NCBI RefSeq assembly: GCF_014199255.1
Contig: NZ_JACIJF010000002.1
Location: 124,001-188,000 of the forward strand
Direction: 5' to 3'
Source: Sphingomonas xinjiangensis
GTDB taxonomy: Bacteria; Pseudomonadota; Alphaproteobacteria; Sphingomonadales; Sphingomonadaceae
Length of the DNA stretch: 64,000 bases
In this document: piece by piece, positions 9,136 to 22,408 of the stretch
How the letters are laid out: every line of letters begins with the position of its first letter
How positions within the stretch are numbered: position 1 is the stretch's first letter
Notes under the pieces: generated by a model
The model's input: the letters and a program-made list of their open reading frames with translations, nothing else
The model's database searches: none
Told to the model about the DNA's origin: nothing
Program-made: the position numbers and the translations under genes

Positions 9136-9908
9136 TAACGCGCCGGCACTGCGACGCTGTCCAGAAACGCCAGCACCGCCTTCCACGCCGGCTCCGCGCC
9201 GTTCGGATTGTGCTCACGCAGGAGCGTGGAAGACCCGTGCACGCCGCCCAGCTTGGGGATGAACTGGACCTTGGTTTCAGCGGGCGCAGCCTCGATCACG
9301 CCACGCGCCGCATCGATTTCCCGCCCATCTTGGGCTGAGGTCACAAAGAGCGGCGTGCGCGTCTTTGCGGCGGCTCGCGCAAGCAGGTTGCGATCGCCGA
9401 AATACTCGGCCGGCGAAAACGCCAGCGCCCCTGCAACCGCGTCCGGCCGCTCGGCCGCGAGCAGCACCGCGAGCGATGCCGAATAGCTGCTGCCCCACAG
9501 GATCACCGGCAGCTTCTTCGGCTTGGCCCAGCCCAGCGCCGCCACCAAGTCGGGCTTCGCGTCCAGATACCCAACGCGCTTGCCCAATCGCTGCGCGGTC
9601 GGGTTGCCGCCGAACAAGTCGCCGCCCACACGCTGGTCGATGCGCAGCGACGCAAAGCCGGACTGCGCCAGCCGCGGCGCGATCAGCGCGTATTCGTCCT
9701 TGCCTGATCTATCCTGGTGAAACAGCAGGATCAGCGCGCGGGGATGTTCGACCTGCGTATAGACGCCGTCGATCTTCACGCCGTCCGCCGCGGTGAGCGT
9801 GACGGGCTCGGCGGAGATGCGGCCGGGCGACACTTGGCTGCCTGCCCCCTGCCCCGATGGGTGGCAGGCACCAAGCACCAGCAGCCCGGCAAGCACCGCC
9901 GCGCGCAT
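9135..9908 (-). CDS. alpha/beta hydrolase lipoprotein
   Basis: A 257-aa predicted lipoprotein ([15 protein letters not shown] lipobox) with a serine-hydrolase fold. The nucleophile elbow is GSSYSA, the probable acid is in VTSAQDGREID and the His in GGVHGSSTL. The N-terminal part resembles dienelactone-hydrolase/BAAT-type hydrolases that act on small esters, but the substrate cannot be told from sequence. Its ATG overlaps the stop of thiSG as TGATG, so it is co-translated with a thiamine gene; a link to thiamine metabolism is not evident. Confidence 0.8.
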   Translation of the reverse strand: MRAAVLAGLLVLGACHPSGQGAGSQVSPGRISAEPVTLTAADGVKIDGVYTQVEHPRALILLFHQDRSGKDEYALIAPRLAQSGFASLRIDQRVGGDLFGGNPTAQRLGKRVGYLDAKPDLVAALGWAKPKKLPVILWGSSYSASLAVLLAAERPDAVAGALAFSPAEYFGDRNLLARAAAKTRTPLFVTSAQDGREIDAARGVIEAAPAETKVQFIPKLGGVHGSSTLLREHNPNGAEPAWKAVLAFLDSVAVPAR

Positions 9909-10915
9909 CAGATCAGGCCGGCCAGCGGGCTGGACGGATCGGCATAGCGACGTTTGGCCATCCGCCCGGCACGATAGGACAGCCGGCCCGCCTCGACAGC
10001 GGCCTTCATCGCCGATGCCATCAGGATCGGTTCCTTGGCCTCGGCGATGGCGGTGTTCATCAGCACGCCATCGCAGCCAAGTTCCATCGCCACTGCCGCG
10101 TCTGATGCCGAACCGACACCGGCATCTACCAGCACGGGCACCTTTGCCCCTTCAACGATCAGCCGGATCGTCACCTGGTTCTGGATGCCCAGCCCGGACC
10201 CGATGGGCGCACCCAGCGGCATGATCGCTACTGCACCGACATCCTCCAGCCGCTTGGCGGCGATAGGATCGTCGACGCAATAGACCATCGGCTTGAAGCC
10301 CTCTTTGGCAAGGATCTCGGTTGCGCGCAGCGTCTCGACCATGTCCGGGTATAGCGTGCGCGCTTCGCCCAGCACTTCCAGCTTCACCAGATCCCAGCCA
10401 CCCGCCTCACGCGCCAGCCGCAGCGTGCGGATCGCGCTGTCGGCGTCGAAGCAGCCAGCGGTGTTGGGAAGGTAGGTGATCTTCTGAGGATCGATATAGT
10501 CGGTCAGCATCGGCGCGCTCGGATCGCTGACGTTCACCCGGCGCACCGCCACGGTGACGATCTCCGCACCCGATGCTTCCACGGCCGCCGCATTCTGGGC
10601 GAAATCCTTATACTTGCCGGTCCCGACGATCAGCCGCGAGCGGAAGGTCTTGCCTGCAACGCTCCAGCTGTCCTCCGCAGTGACTGCGCGCGCATGGTCG
10701 CCGCCGCCGACGAAATGAACGATTTCCAGTTCATCGCCATCCTCGACCAGCACCTCGCCCAAGGTTGAGCGCGGCACCACTTCCAAGTTGCGCTCCACCG
10801 CAATCTTTTCGGTCACCAACCCCATTTCCTCGGCAAGCTTGAGAATGGTGAGTCCGGCGGTGACACGCTTGTGCTCGCCATTGACGCTGATGGAAACGGT
10901 GCCGTCGGTGTGCAT
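9908..10915 (-). CDS. thiG: ThiS-ThiG fusion: sulfur carrier plus thiazole synthase
   Basis: Makes the thiazole moiety of thiamine from deoxyxylulose phosphate, dehydroglycine and ThiS-borne sulfur. Residues 1 to about 70 are a ThiS ubiquitin-like domain whose diglycine end is retained as IVHFVGGGD. ThiG follows from about residue 80, with the Schiff-base Lys near residue 178 (VKLEVLGE) and the phosphate loops [11 protein letters not shown] and [12 protein letters not shown] free C-terminal Gly is normally thiocarboxylated on ThiS, yet here it is internal. The 335-aa ORF has no stop between the domains. It is divergent from aroQ. Confidence 0.93.
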   Translation of the reverse strand: MHTDGTVSISVNGEHKRVTAGLTILKLAEEMGLVTEKIAVERNLEVVPRSTLGEVLVEDGDELEIVHFVGGGDHARAVTAEDSWSVAGKTFRSRLIVGTGKYKDFAQNAAAVEASGAEIVTVAVRRVNVSDPSAPMLTDYIDPQKITYLPNTAGCFDADSAIRTLRLAREAGGWDLVKLEVLGEARTLYPDMVETLRATEILAKEGFKPMVYCVDDPIAAKRLEDVGAVAIMPLGAPIGSGLGIQNQVTIRLIVEGAKVPVLVDAGVGSASDAAVAMELGCDGVLMNTAIAEAKEPILMASAMKAAVEAGRLSYRAGRMAKRRYADPSSPLAGLI

Positions 10916-10994
10916 GAACCAGCCTTGGATTTGATCGGGGACGCGGGGTCATATAGGGTCGGCCGCGCTGACGCCGCAACCGGAAGGCACTTTC

Positions 10995-11429
10995 TTGGCT
11001 GACACGATCTACGTCCTCAACGGTCCCAACCTCAACCTGCTGGGACTGCGCGAGCCTGAGGTCTATGGCCATGACACGCTGGACGATATCGCCGGTCAGC
11101 TGGAGGATCGGGCACGCGAGCTCGACCTCGTCATCGACATGCGCCAGTCCAATCATGAGGGGCATCTGATCGATTGGCTGCACGAAGCGCAGGCGCGCGG
11201 CGCCCAGGCCGTGATCCTCAATCCGGGCGGCTACACGCACACTTCGGTGGCGCTGCACGATGCGATTCGCAGCATCGCCACACCGGTGATCGAAGTACAT
11301 CTATCGAATCCGCACGCGCGCGAGGACTTCCGGCATACAAGCTTTGTCGGGCGTGCCGCGCGCGGAACCATCGCCGGCTTCGGGGCGCTGAGCTACATGC
11401 TTGCGCTTGAAGCTGCCGCGCGACTCTGA
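10995..11429 (+). CDS. aroQ: 3-dehydroquinate dehydratase, type II
   Basis: Third step of the shikimate pathway, by anti-elimination from dehydroquinate; the enzyme is a cytoplasmic dodecamer. The start VLNGPNLNLLGLREPEVYG holds the catalytic Arg and Tyr, and HLSNPHAREDFRHTS the substrate-binding loop. The product is 144 aa, normal. The start is a TTG at 10995 with GGAAGG 10 nt upstream; no ATG fits. accB begins 38 nt downstream, an order often seen in alphaproteobacteria. Confidence 0.95.
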   Translation: MADTIYVLNGPNLNLLGLREPEVYGHDTLDDIAGQLEDRARELDLVIDMRQSNHEGHLIDWLHEAQARGAQAVILNPGGYTHTSVALHDAIRSIATPVIEVHLSNPHAREDFRHTSFVGRAARGTIAGFGALSYMLALEAAARL

Positions 11430-11467
11430 CAGAGGGCGCGGTTTCATCCGTATAAGAAGGGTCGTCT

Positions 11468-11950
11468 GTGGCCGAAAACAACAACAGCGGGGCAATTCAG
11501 GTGGATATAGAGCTGGTGCGCCAGCTCGCTGCCGTGCTCGACGATACGCAGCTCACTGAGATCGAAGTGGAGGACGGCACCCGCCGCGTCCGCGTAGCGC
11601 GCAAGGTGCAGGCTGCGCCTGCGGCGATGCACATGGCGCCGCCGATGGCGATGCCCGCGCCCGTCGCACCCGCAGCGGCACCGGCGGAAGTCGGCGCATC
11701 GGCGCCCGCCGCCACGCAGAACGCCGTCAAGTCGCCGATGGTCGGCACTGCCTATCTGAAGCCGAACCCCGAAGCGAAGGCGTTCATAACCGTCGGCGAC
11801 AAGGTCGCGGCTGGTGACACGCTGCTGATCATCGAGGCGATGAAGGTGATGAACACCATCAACGCGCCCGCCGCCGGCACCGTCCGCGCGATCCTGGTTG
11901 AGAACGGCCAGCCCGTCGAGTTCGACCAGCCGCTCGTGGTCGTCGAGTAA
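11468..11950 (+). CDS. accB: acetyl-CoA carboxylase biotin carboxyl carrier protein
   Basis: Carries biotin between the biotin carboxylase and carboxyltransferase of acetyl-CoA carboxylase for fatty acid synthesis. The C-terminal biotinyl domain has EAMKVMN with the biotinylated Lys at residue 126. The middle (about residues 55-85) is a flexible Ala/Pro linker. It is 160 aa from a GTG at 11468 and is followed 2 nt later by accC, so the two are co-translated, which keeps their ratio fixed. Confidence 0.96.
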   Translation: MAENNNSGAIQVDIELVRQLAAVLDDTQLTEIEVEDGTRRVRVARKVQAAPAAMHMAPPMAMPAPVAPAAAPAEVGASAPAATQNAVKSPMVGTAYLKPNPEAKAFITVGDKVAAGDTLLIIEAMKVMNTINAPAAGTVRAILVENGQPVEFDQPLVVVE

Positions 11951-11952
11951 GC

Positions 11953-13301
<1,349 letters not shown>

Positions 13302-13305
<4 letters not shown>

Positions 13306-13637
13306 AGGCGACGATCTACCACAATCCGCGATGCTCCAAATCGCGCGAGGGGCTGGCGATCCTTCAGGATGCCGGCGCCGAGGTGGAGATTGTCGAATAT
13401 TTGAAGAACCCGCCCTCCCGAGCCAAACTTGCGGAGCTCTACGCCCGCGCGGGGATGACGCCGCGTGCGGGGCTGCGCGTGGCGGAAGATGCAGCGCGGC
13501 CGCTGAAGAGCGCCGACGCCGACACTATCCTCGAGGCGATGGCCGTCGATCCATTGCTGATCGAACGGCCGCTGGTGGAGACCGAGAAGGGCGTGTGCCT
13601 GGGCCGGCCGCCTGAAAAGGTCCGCGAAATCCTGTGA
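13302..13637 (+). CDS. arsC: ArsC-family reductase (arsenate reductase, glutaredoxin type)
   Basis: A 111-aa thioredoxin-fold protein beginning [18 protein letters not shown], with the catalytic Cys in NPRCSKS and [12 protein letters not shown] near the arsenate-binding arginines. The GTG at 13302 overlaps the accC stop. Known members reduce arsenate with glutathione and glutaredoxin. No arsB, arsH or arsR is nearby, so the role in arsenic resistance is inferred from the family alone; the accC link suggests housekeeping transcription. A more distant YffB-type relative is at 31941-32288. Confidence 0.85.
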
Positions 13638-13647
13638 TCGCACCGCG

Positions 13648-15102
13648 GTGAGTCAGCCAGGAGCAATCGCACGGCCCGGCGACACCGCTTGGCGTATCGA
13701 ACAGGCCACCCGCGTGTCGGTGATCGTCGATGCTGAAGACTATTTCCGTGCCGTCCGCGACGCGATGCTCGAGGCCAAGCACCAGATCCTGCTGATCGGC
13801 TGGGACTTCGACGCCCGCATCCGCTTGGCCAAGGCATGCGACAACGCCCCCGGAGCACCTGAGCAAGTGGGGCCGCTCCTCACTTGGCTCGCTAACCGCA
13901 CGCCTTCACTCAACATCTACTTGCTCCGTTGGGACATGGGCGCGCTCAAGTCGTTCCTGCGGCCCAAGACGGTCGCGACGATCGCTCGCTGGCTGATGCA
14001 CTCACGCATCCACCCGCGGCTCGACGGGCACCACCCCCCCGGCGCTTCCCATCACCAGAAGATCGTGGTGATCGACGATTGTCTCGCCTTTTGCGGCGGC
14101 ATCGACATGACCGGTGGCCGCTGGGACACGCGCGAGCATCTCGACGACGATCCGCGCCGCGCCAACCCGGGCTGGCGGCAGCACGGACCGTGGCACGACG
14201 CCACCACTGCGCTACAAGGCCCGATCGCCAAGGCCCTAGGCGAACTCGCCCGCACCCGCTGGGCGCTTTCGGGTGGGCCAGAGATCCCTGCGCCACCCCC
14301 AACCGACCTGTGCTGGCCCGAAATGCTCACGCCGCATTTCGAAAACATCCAGGCGGGCATTTCCCGCACCCAGCCCGAAGTGAAGGACGACGAACCGATC
14401 CACGAGATCGAGCGACTCTACCTGGCGCTGATCGCCAGCGCGCGGCGGACGATCTACGCCGAAAGCCAGTATTTCGCCTCGCGCCGCATCGCCGAGGCGA
14501 TAGCTCGCCGGCTGGACGAGCCCAACGGTCCCGAAATCGTCATCGTCAATCCGGAAAAGGCGGACGGCTGGCTCGAACAGCTCGCGATGGATACGGCGCG
14601 CGCCCGGCTGTTCGAGGCGCTGCGCCAGCGCGACCGCCATGGCCGCTTCCGCCTCTATCATCCCTTCACGGCGGGCGGTCAGCCCATCTATGTTCACGCA
14701 AAAGTGCTGGTGGTTGACGATCAGGTGCTGCGCATCGGTTCGTCCAACTTCAACAACCGCTCGCTGCGCCTAGACACCGAATGCGACGTGACGGTGGAGG
14801 CCACCGACGACACCATGCGCGCCAGCATTCACGGAATCCGCGACGGCCTGCTCGCCGAGCATCTCGGCAGTACGCCGGAAGAAATCTGCGCTGCCATCGC
14901 CGAGAGAGGCTCGCTGGTCGCCGCAATCGAAGCGCTGCGCTCCCGCCCCGGCCGCACGCTCCGTCCGTACGAGACGCCCGACCTCACCGTCGTCTCGGCG
15001 TGGTTGGCCGAAAACGAAGCGCTCGATCCCGAAAATCCGGAGGATCTGTTCGAGCCCGTCGCAAGCGGTGGCCTCTTCCGTCGCCTGCGCAAACCGGGGT
15101 AG
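13648..15102 (+). CDS. phospholipase D-family protein
   Basis: A 484-aa protein with two HKD motifs: HHQKIVVIDD near residue 135 and HAKVLVVDD near 350, the second followed by the GSSNFNNRS signature. Two such half-sites build one active site with a phospho-His intermediate. No signal peptide or membrane anchor is visible, unlike cardiolipin synthases, so it may act at the inner membrane face or on another phosphodiester. A proposed GTG start at 13648 lies 10 nt after the arsC-like stop without a clear ribosome site, so the true start could be internal. Confidence 0.86.
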   Translation: MSQPGAIARPGDTAWRIEQATRVSVIVDAEDYFRAVRDAMLEAKHQILLIGWDFDARIRLAKACDNAPGAPEQVGPLLTWLANRTPSLNIYLLRWDMGALKSFLRPKTVATIARWLMHSRIHPRLDGHHPPGASHHQKIVVIDDCLAFCGGIDMTGGRWDTREHLDDDPRRANPGWRQHGPWHDATTALQGPIAKALGELARTRWALSGGPEIPAPPPTDLCWPEMLTPHFENIQAGISRTQPEVKDDEPIHEIERLYLALIASARRTIYAESQYFASRRIAEAIARRLDEPNGPEIVIVNPEKADGWLEQLAMDTARARLFEALRQRDRHGRFRLYHPFTAGGQPIYVHAKVLVVDDQVLRIGSSNFNNRSLRLDTECDVTVEATDDTMRASIHGIRDGLLAEHLGSTPEEICAAIAERGSLVAAIEALRSRPGRTLRPYETPDLTVVSAWLAENEALDPENPEDLFEPVASGGLFRRLRKPG

Positions 15103-15129
15103 GAAGCCGCACCAACACGGAGCCGCATC

Positions 15130-15963
15130 ATGCCCACAAGTCCCTGGCAACACCACCGCAACACCGGCCTCGCCGACGACATCGACTTCGAGATCAAGGG
15201 CCAGGAACTCCAGTTCGTCGAGATCGAGCTCGATCCCGGCGAAAGCGCGGTGGCAGAGGCTGGCGCGATGGTGTGGAAAGACGCGTCGGTGAACATGACC
15301 ACCGTGTTCGGCGATGGCAGCGGCGGCCAGGGCGGCGGCTTCATGGGCAAGCTGCTCGGCGCGGGCAAGCGGCTCGTCACCGGCGAGAGCCTGTTCACCA
15401 CCGTCTTCACGCATGAAGGCCGCGGCAAGGCCCGGGTCGCGTTTTCCGCCCCTACCCCGGGCGCGATCCTGCCGATCAAGCTCGACACGCTCGGCGGCGC
15501 GCTGATCTGCCAGAAGGACAGTTTCCTCGCCGCCGCCAAGGGGGTGTCGATCGGCATCCATTTCCAGCGCCGCATCATGACCGGCCTGTTCGGCGGCGAA
15601 GGTTTCATCATGCAGCGCCTGGAGGGTGATGGCTGGGTCTTCGTTCAGATGGGCGGCACCGTGGTCGAGCGCGTGCTGGCACCCGGCGAGGAGCTCCATG
15701 TCGACACGGGCTGCATCGCCGCTCTCACGCCCAGCGTCGATTTCGACTTGATTGCGGCCGGCGGCGTCAAGAGCATGATCTTCGGTGGCGAAGGCGTGTT
15801 CTTCGCGCGCTTGCGCGGGCCGGGTAAGGTCTGGATCCAATCGCTGCCCTTTTCCCGCCTCGCCGGCCGCATGTTCGCAGCTTCCGGCGCATCGGGCGGC
15901 GGCAATCGCGGCGAGGGGTCGGTGCTCGGTGGCCTTGGCGACCTTATCGGGGGCAACCACTAA
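15130..15963 (+). CDS. TIGR00266/AIM24 family protein
   Basis: A 277-aa protein of the AIM24-like family, a beta-rich fold without known enzyme activity. It has the typical glycine-rich segment GGQGGGFMGKLLGAGKR near residue 63 and GAILPIKLDTLGG near 115. The C-terminal tail is again Gly/Ser-rich. No transmembrane helix is clear. It starts 27 nt after the phospholipase D gene, probably in one transcript. Confidence 0.82.
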   Translation: MPTSPWQHHRNTGLADDIDFEIKGQELQFVEIELDPGESAVAEAGAMVWKDASVNMTTVFGDGSGGQGGGFMGKLLGAGKRLVTGESLFTTVFTHEGRGKARVAFSAPTPGAILPIKLDTLGGALICQKDSFLAAAKGVSIGIHFQRRIMTGLFGGEGFIMQRLEGDGWVFVQMGGTVVERVLAPGEELHVDTGCIAALTPSVDFDLIAAGGVKSMIFGGEGVFFARLRGPGKVWIQSLPFSRLAGRMFAASGASGGGNRGEGSVLGGLGDLIGGNH

Positions 15964-15978
15964 GCAAGGGGTGCGGCA

Positions 15979-16479
15979 ATGGCGCGGTTGCAGATGACGA
16001 CGCTGATTCGGCAGCATTGGTTCTACCTGTTGCTCCCGCTCTGGTTCGCGGCGTCGGTCAATCTGCACTTCGTGCACGATTGGGCACGCCAGCCGCGCTT
16101 CGGGGAGGCTGCCGCGCTGTTCGATTGGTGCCTGTTCGTCCCGGCGCTCTATGCGCTTTGCTACCGCGGTCGCCGGCCGGCCAAGGCGGTCGCGGTCCGC
16201 GTCGTCGCGCTGGTGTGCACCGGCGTCTGGGTGGCGGGCCGGACGGTACCCGATCCCGCCGAACTGGTGCTGCGCGAGCTCGGGTGGCTGCGCGGGATCG
16301 GCGTTGCCGGACTGCTGCTGCTCGAACTCGGCGCAATGATTGCCATGCTGCGGATCGCCTTCTCGAAAAAGGCCGACGCGCAGGCGCTCGTCGACACCGG
16401 CCTTCCCCCGCTGGTCGCCCGCCTGATGCTCGCCGAAGCACGGTTCTGGCGCTGGCTCTTCAGACGCCGGCCACCCTGA
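15979..16479 (+). CDS. hypothetical integral membrane protein
   Basis: A 166-aa protein I do not recognise. About four hydrophobic helices are visible: WFYLLLPLWFAASV, an aromatic-rich segment around DWCLFVPALYALCY, VRVVALVCTGVWVAG and GVAGLLLLELGAMIAML. The C-terminus is basic (RWLFRRRPP). AAGGGG precedes the ATG at 15979, and it follows the TIGR00266 gene by 15 nt on the same strand. Confidence 0.7.
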   Translation: MARLQMTTLIRQHWFYLLLPLWFAASVNLHFVHDWARQPRFGEAAALFDWCLFVPALYALCYRGRRPAKAVAVRVVALVCTGVWVAGRTVPDPAELVLRELGWLRGIGVAGLLLLELGAMIAMLRIAFSKKADAQALVDTGLPPLVARLMLAEARFWRWLFRRRPP

Positions 16480-16548
16480 TCGTTGATCGACCGCTTCAAT
16501 CGGTCTGACCGACGGAGATCGTTTTCCACGCGGGCGTTCAACGCATAG

Positions 16549-18807
<2,259 letters not shown>

Positions 18808-18810
18808 ATC

Positions 18811-18941
18811 AAATCCTCCCCCGGAGGGGGAGGGGAACCAGCGAAGCTGGTGGAGGGGTAGTTTCCACAGGCCATATAGCCTCGTGGAGACTACCCTTCT
18901 GCTACGCTGTGCGTGCCACCTCCCTCCGGGGGGAGGATTTT
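18811..18941. repeat. long nested palindrome downstream of katG
   Basis: Left arm 18811-18868 and right arm 18884-18941 are imperfect reverse complements over about 58 nt. The loop itself pairs as AGGC-CATATA-GCCT. The left arm holds smaller hairpins: CCTCCCCC-GGA-GGGGGAGG and ACCAGC-GAA-GCTGGT. Both outer ends read AAATCCTCC and its complement. This is MITE-like, without coding capacity, and could end transcription in both directions. Confidence 0.75.
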
Positions 18942-19013
18942 AGCGCCTGCCGCTCCGCCTCTACTCACGCGAACAGGTGACGCCGTCAAAAGCCCTCGCT
19001 ATGGGCTCCAGCC

Positions 19014-21233
19014 ATGACTCAGATCACCCCCGAGATCGTCGCCGAGCACGGCCTGTCCCCTGAGGAATATGAGCGCGTCCTGAAGGCAATGGGCCGCGAG
19101 CCCAACCTGACCGAGCTCGGCATTTTCTCGGTGATGTGGTCGGAGCATTGCAGCTACAAGTCGAGCCGCATCCACTTGAAGAAGCTGCCAACCACGGGTC
19201 CCCAGGTGATCTGCGGCCCCGGCGAGAATGCCGGCGTGATCGACATCGGCGACAACCAGGCCGCCATCTTCAAGATGGAGAGCCACAACCATCCCTCGTA
19301 CATCGAACCGTATCAGGGCGCCGCGACCGGCGTGGGCGGCATCCTGCGCGACGTGTTCACCATGGGCGCGCGGCCGATCGCTAACATGAACGCGCTGCGC
19401 TTCGGCCGGCCCGATCATCCCAAGATGCGCCACCTGATCGCCGGCGTGGTTCATGGTATCGGCGGCTATGGCAATTGCGTCGGCGTGCCGACGGTGGGCG
19501 GCGAAGTGAACTTCCACCCCGCCTACGATGGCAACATCCTCGTCAACGCGATGACCGTGGGCGTCGCTGATCAGGACAAGATTTTCTATTCCGCGGCTTC
19601 GGGCATCGGCAATCCGATCGTCTATGTCGGCTCCAAGACCGGCCGCGACGGCATACACGGCGCCACCATGGCCTCGGCCGACTTCGGCGAAAATTCGGAC
19701 GAGAAGCGCCCCACCGTCCAGGTCGGCGATCCGTTCACCGAAAAGCTGCTGATCGAAGCCTGTCTCGAGCTGATGGCCTCGGACGCGATCGTCGCGATCC
19801 AGGATATGGGCGCCGCAGGCCTCACCTCCTCCTCGGTCGAAATGGCCAGCAAGGGCGGCGTCGGCATCGAGCTGGTGATGGACGATGTGCCCCAGCGCGA
19901 GGAGGGCATGACGCCCTACGAGATGATGCTGAGCGAAAGCCAGGAGCGCATGCTCATGGTGCTGAAGCCCGGCCGCGAGGATTTTGCCGAGGCCATTTTC
20001 CGCAAGTGGGAGCTCGACTTCGCCGTGATCGGCCATGTCACCGACACCGGCCGCATGGTGCTGAAGTGGAAGGGCGAAACTGTCGCCGACATCCCGCTCG
20101 CCCCGCTCGCCGACGAAGCGCCGCTCTACGACCGCCCGCACGTGCCGACGCCCAAGCCGGCCGAGCTCACGAACGTGCCCGAGAGCGTCGATCCGGCTGC
20201 CGATCTGCTCAAGCTGATGGGCTCGCCCGACATCGCCAGCCGCCGCTGGATCTGGGAGCAGTACGACCACATGGTCGGTGCCAACACTGTCCAGCGTCCG
20301 GGCGGCGACTCCGCGGTGGTCCGCGTCCACGGCACGCAGAAGGCGCTGGCGATGACTACCGACTGCACGCCGCGCTATTGCTTTGCCGATCCGGTCGAGG
20401 GCGGCAAGCAGGCGGTCGCCGAGGCCTATCGCAACCTTTCCGCGGTCGGCGCTACCCCGCTGGCGGTCACCAACTGCCTCAATTTCGCCAACCCGCAGCG
20501 CCCCGAGATCATGGGCCAGATCGTCGGCTGCCTTGAGGGCATGTCGGAAGCGTGCCGCACGCTCGACTTCCCGATCGTCTCGGGCAACGTCTCGCTCTAC
20601 AACGAGTCGAAGGCGACCGGCGGTGGTTCGGCGATTCTCCCCACCCCCGCGATCGGCGGCGTGGGGCTGCTCAAAGATTGGCAGAAGAACTGCACGATCG
20701 GCTTCAAGGGCACCGGCGACATCGTCATCGCGCTGGGCGAGCGCGCCGGTCACCTCGGCCAGTCTATCTGGCTGCGCGAGATCCATGGCCGTGAAGAAGG
20801 CCCTGCTCCTGAAGTCGACCTGATGATGGAGCGCCGCCTCGGTGCATTCGTCCGCTCGGCAATCGGCACCGGCTGCATCACCGCCTGCCACGACGTGTCG
20901 GACGGCGGCCTCGCCGTGACCCTTGCCGAAATGGCGCTCGCCTCGAACATCGGCGTGATCATCGATCAGCCCCAGCCCTTCGGCATTGCCGGCTCGCTGT
21001 TCGGCGAGGACCAGGGCCTGTACGTCGTGACGGTGAAGGATGAGGCGCTGGCCGACTTCCTCGTCGCTGCGGACAAGGCGGGCTTGGTCGCTGACCCGAT
21101 CGGCCGCACCATCGCCAGCCGGCTCATCTTCGAGCTGGAAGAAGGGGACTTCTGTGTCTCCTTGAGTGATCTCAAGGCGGCGCACGAGGGTTTCTTCCCA
21201 ACGCTGATGGGCGAAGACGCAGCGCTCGCCTGA
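19014..21233 (+). CDS. purL: phosphoribosylformylglycinamidine synthase, large subunit
   Basis: Fourth step of purine synthesis: ATP-dependent amidation of FGAR. The 739-aa length marks the small multi-subunit type that needs PurS and PurQ, which are not in this window. Two AIRS-like halves are visible, with [14 protein letters not shown] SEHCSYKSS near residue 43, [12 protein letters not shown] and GAATGVGGI near residue 90, and GDSAVVRV in the second half. It stands between the katG palindrome and a DUF3052-like gene. Confidence 0.97.
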   Translation: MTQITPEIVAEHGLSPEEYERVLKAMGREPNLTELGIFSVMWSEHCSYKSSRIHLKKLPTTGPQVICGPGENAGVIDIGDNQAAIFKMESHNHPSYIEPYQGAATGVGGILRDVFTMGARPIANMNALRFGRPDHPKMRHLIAGVVHGIGGYGNCVGVPTVGGEVNFHPAYDGNILVNAMTVGVADQDKIFYSAASGIGNPIVYVGSKTGRDGIHGATMASADFGENSDEKRPTVQVGDPFTEKLLIEACLELMASDAIVAIQDMGAAGLTSSSVEMASKGGVGIELVMDDVPQREEGMTPYEMMLSESQERMLMVLKPGREDFAEAIFRKWELDFAVIGHVTDTGRMVLKWKGETVADIPLAPLADEAPLYDRPHVPTPKPAELTNVPESVDPAADLLKLMGSPDIASRRWIWEQYDHMVGANTVQRPGGDSAVVRVHGTQKALAMTTDCTPRYCFADPVEGGKQAVAEAYRNLSAVGATPLAVTNCLNFANPQRPEIMGQIVGCLEGMSEACRTLDFPIVSGNVSLYNESKATGGGSAILPTPAIGGVGLLKDWQKNCTIGFKGTGDIVIALGERAGHLGQSIWLREIHGREEGPAPEVDLMMERRLGAFVRSAIGTGCITACHDVSDGGLAVTLAEMALASNIGVIIDQPQPFGIAGSLFGEDQGLYVVTVKDEALADFLVAADKAGLVADPIGRTIASRLIFELEEGDFCVSLSDLKAAHEGFFPTLMGEDAALA

Positions 21234-21289
21234 CGGCATGGGGCGCTCCAGGCGTTTGGGCGTTGTGCACGGACAACAGGAGACGCATC

Positions 21290-21664
21290 ATGGCCGCGGA
21301 CCACATCCTGGCGGAGCAGCTTGGGCTTAAGCCCGGCATCCGCTGCTGGTTCCATAATCTGCCAGAAGCGCTGCGCGCGAGGATCGATGCGGATGCGTTG
21401 GGGATCGAGGAGCAACCTACCGCCACCGACGGGCTGCAATGCGCGGTGCTGTGCGCCAGCGATAGCGACGCGCTGCGGCGCGAACTGACCGCGCTGGCAC
21501 CGCTAATGGCGACCAAAGGGATTGTCTGGATATTGCTGCCTGTGAGTGGCGGCACAGCGGAACTGGAAAGGATGGACCACCTTGCTGCTCCGGTAAATCT
21601 CGTAATCGCCGATACTTGCGGATTCGATGAGAACTGGTCAGGAACCAAGCTGATCGGGAGATGA
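21290..21664 (+). CDS. DUF3052-like protein
   Basis: A 124-aa protein starting at the ATG 21290 behind AGGAGACGC. The pattern LGLKPGIRCWFHNLPE at the start, KGIVWILLPVSGG in the middle and FDENWSGTKLIGR at the end matches the DUF3052 layout (LGIKPG..., ALWV-x-P-K, D-x-x-WS-x-L-x-F). In these proteins the function is unknown. It follows purL by 56 nt on the same strand. Confidence 0.6.
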   Translation: MAADHILAEQLGLKPGIRCWFHNLPEALRARIDADALGIEEQPTATDGLQCAVLCASDSDALRRELTALAPLMATKGIVWILLPVSGGTAELERMDHLAAPVNLVIADTCGFDENWSGTKLIGR

Positions 21665-21721
21665 CGTGGTGATTCTCCGGCTCCAGTTCCTTGCGTCGAA
21701 CATGCATGTTCAGGAGATCGG

Positions 21722-22396
21722 ATGAACGGACAGGCCACGCTTCCTTGGCAGCCTTATGCCGAGATGAGCGACCCCGAGCGCGTCGCGCGCGCGCGGGATT
21801 TCAGCGAACGCATGCGCACGCGGCGCAGCTGCCGCGCTTTCGATGACAAGCCCGTGCCGCGCGCGGTCATCGAAGCGGCGCTTCAGGCCGCCGCATCGGC
21901 GCCCAATGGCGCCAACCGCCAGCCCTGGCACTTCGCCGTCATCTCTTCGCCAGAGGCCAAGAGCACGATCCGCGTCTATGCCGAGGAAGAGGAACGCCGC
22001 TTCTATGGCGGTCGGGCCGATCGCGAATGGCTGAACGCGCTGTCGGCGCTCGGCACCGGGCCGGACAAGGCCTATCTCGAGTCGGCGCCGTGGATCATCA
22101 TCCCTTTCGCCAAACGCTGGGGCGGCGTGGACGAGGATGATCAGGAACAGAATTACTATGTGAGCGAAAGCGTCGGGATCGCCTGCGGATTCTTGCTGGC
22201 GGCGCTGCACCTGGCCGGCATCGCGACCCTGGTCCACACGCCCGATCCGATGCGCTTCCTCAACAGGGTGTGTGGTCGGCCCGAACACGAAAAGCCACTG
22301 ATGATGATCATCGCCGGCCATGCCGCGAGTGACGCCTGCATCCCGCAGCACGCGCTCGACAAGAAGCCGCTGGAGCAGATCACCAGCTGGCTGTAG
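21722..22396 (+). CDS. nitroreductase-fold flavoprotein, iodotyrosine-deiodinase-like
   Basis: A 224-aa FMN-dependent oxidoreductase. The FMN loop is RRSCRAFDDKPVPR and the binding segment SAPNGANRQPWHF. Unlike general nitroreductases, it keeps the residues that grip the zwitterion of halotyrosines in mammalian iodotyrosine deiodinase: Glu91 and Tyr95 (four apart, in EEERRFY) and Lys116 in DKAYLESAP. The C-terminal half, SVGIACGFLLAALHLAG and GRPEHEKPLMM, also follows the deiodinase rather than NfsA/NfsB. AGGAGATCGG precedes the ATG. I infer reductive dehalogenation of a halotyrosine-like substrate; this is untested. Confidence 0.82.
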   Translation: MNGQATLPWQPYAEMSDPERVARARDFSERMRTRRSCRAFDDKPVPRAVIEAALQAAASAPNGANRQPWHFAVISSPEAKSTIRVYAEEEERRFYGGRADREWLNALSALGTGPDKAYLESAPWIIIPFAKRWGGVDEDDQEQNYYVSESVGIACGFLLAALHLAGIATLVHTPDPMRFLNRVCGRPEHEKPLMMIIAGHAASDACIPQHALDKKPLEQITSWL

Positions 22397-22408
22397 CGCT
22401 CGCCCGTC

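Noticed and set aside
14770..16077. 435-codon minus-strand frame opposite the phospholipase D and TIGR00266 genes
   Set aside because: Spans two real plus-strand genes and has no recognisable motif.
16489..16505. GACCG-N7-CGGTC before katG as an OxyR site
   Set aside because: Only one 5-bp inverted pair, not the ATAG-N7-CTAT form with a tandem second site.
18999..21239. 746-codon minus-strand open frame opposite purL
   Set aside because: It is the antisense shadow of an unmistakable purL; codon bias of GC-rich DNA keeps that frame open. Its product is His/Asp/Arg-rich without domains.
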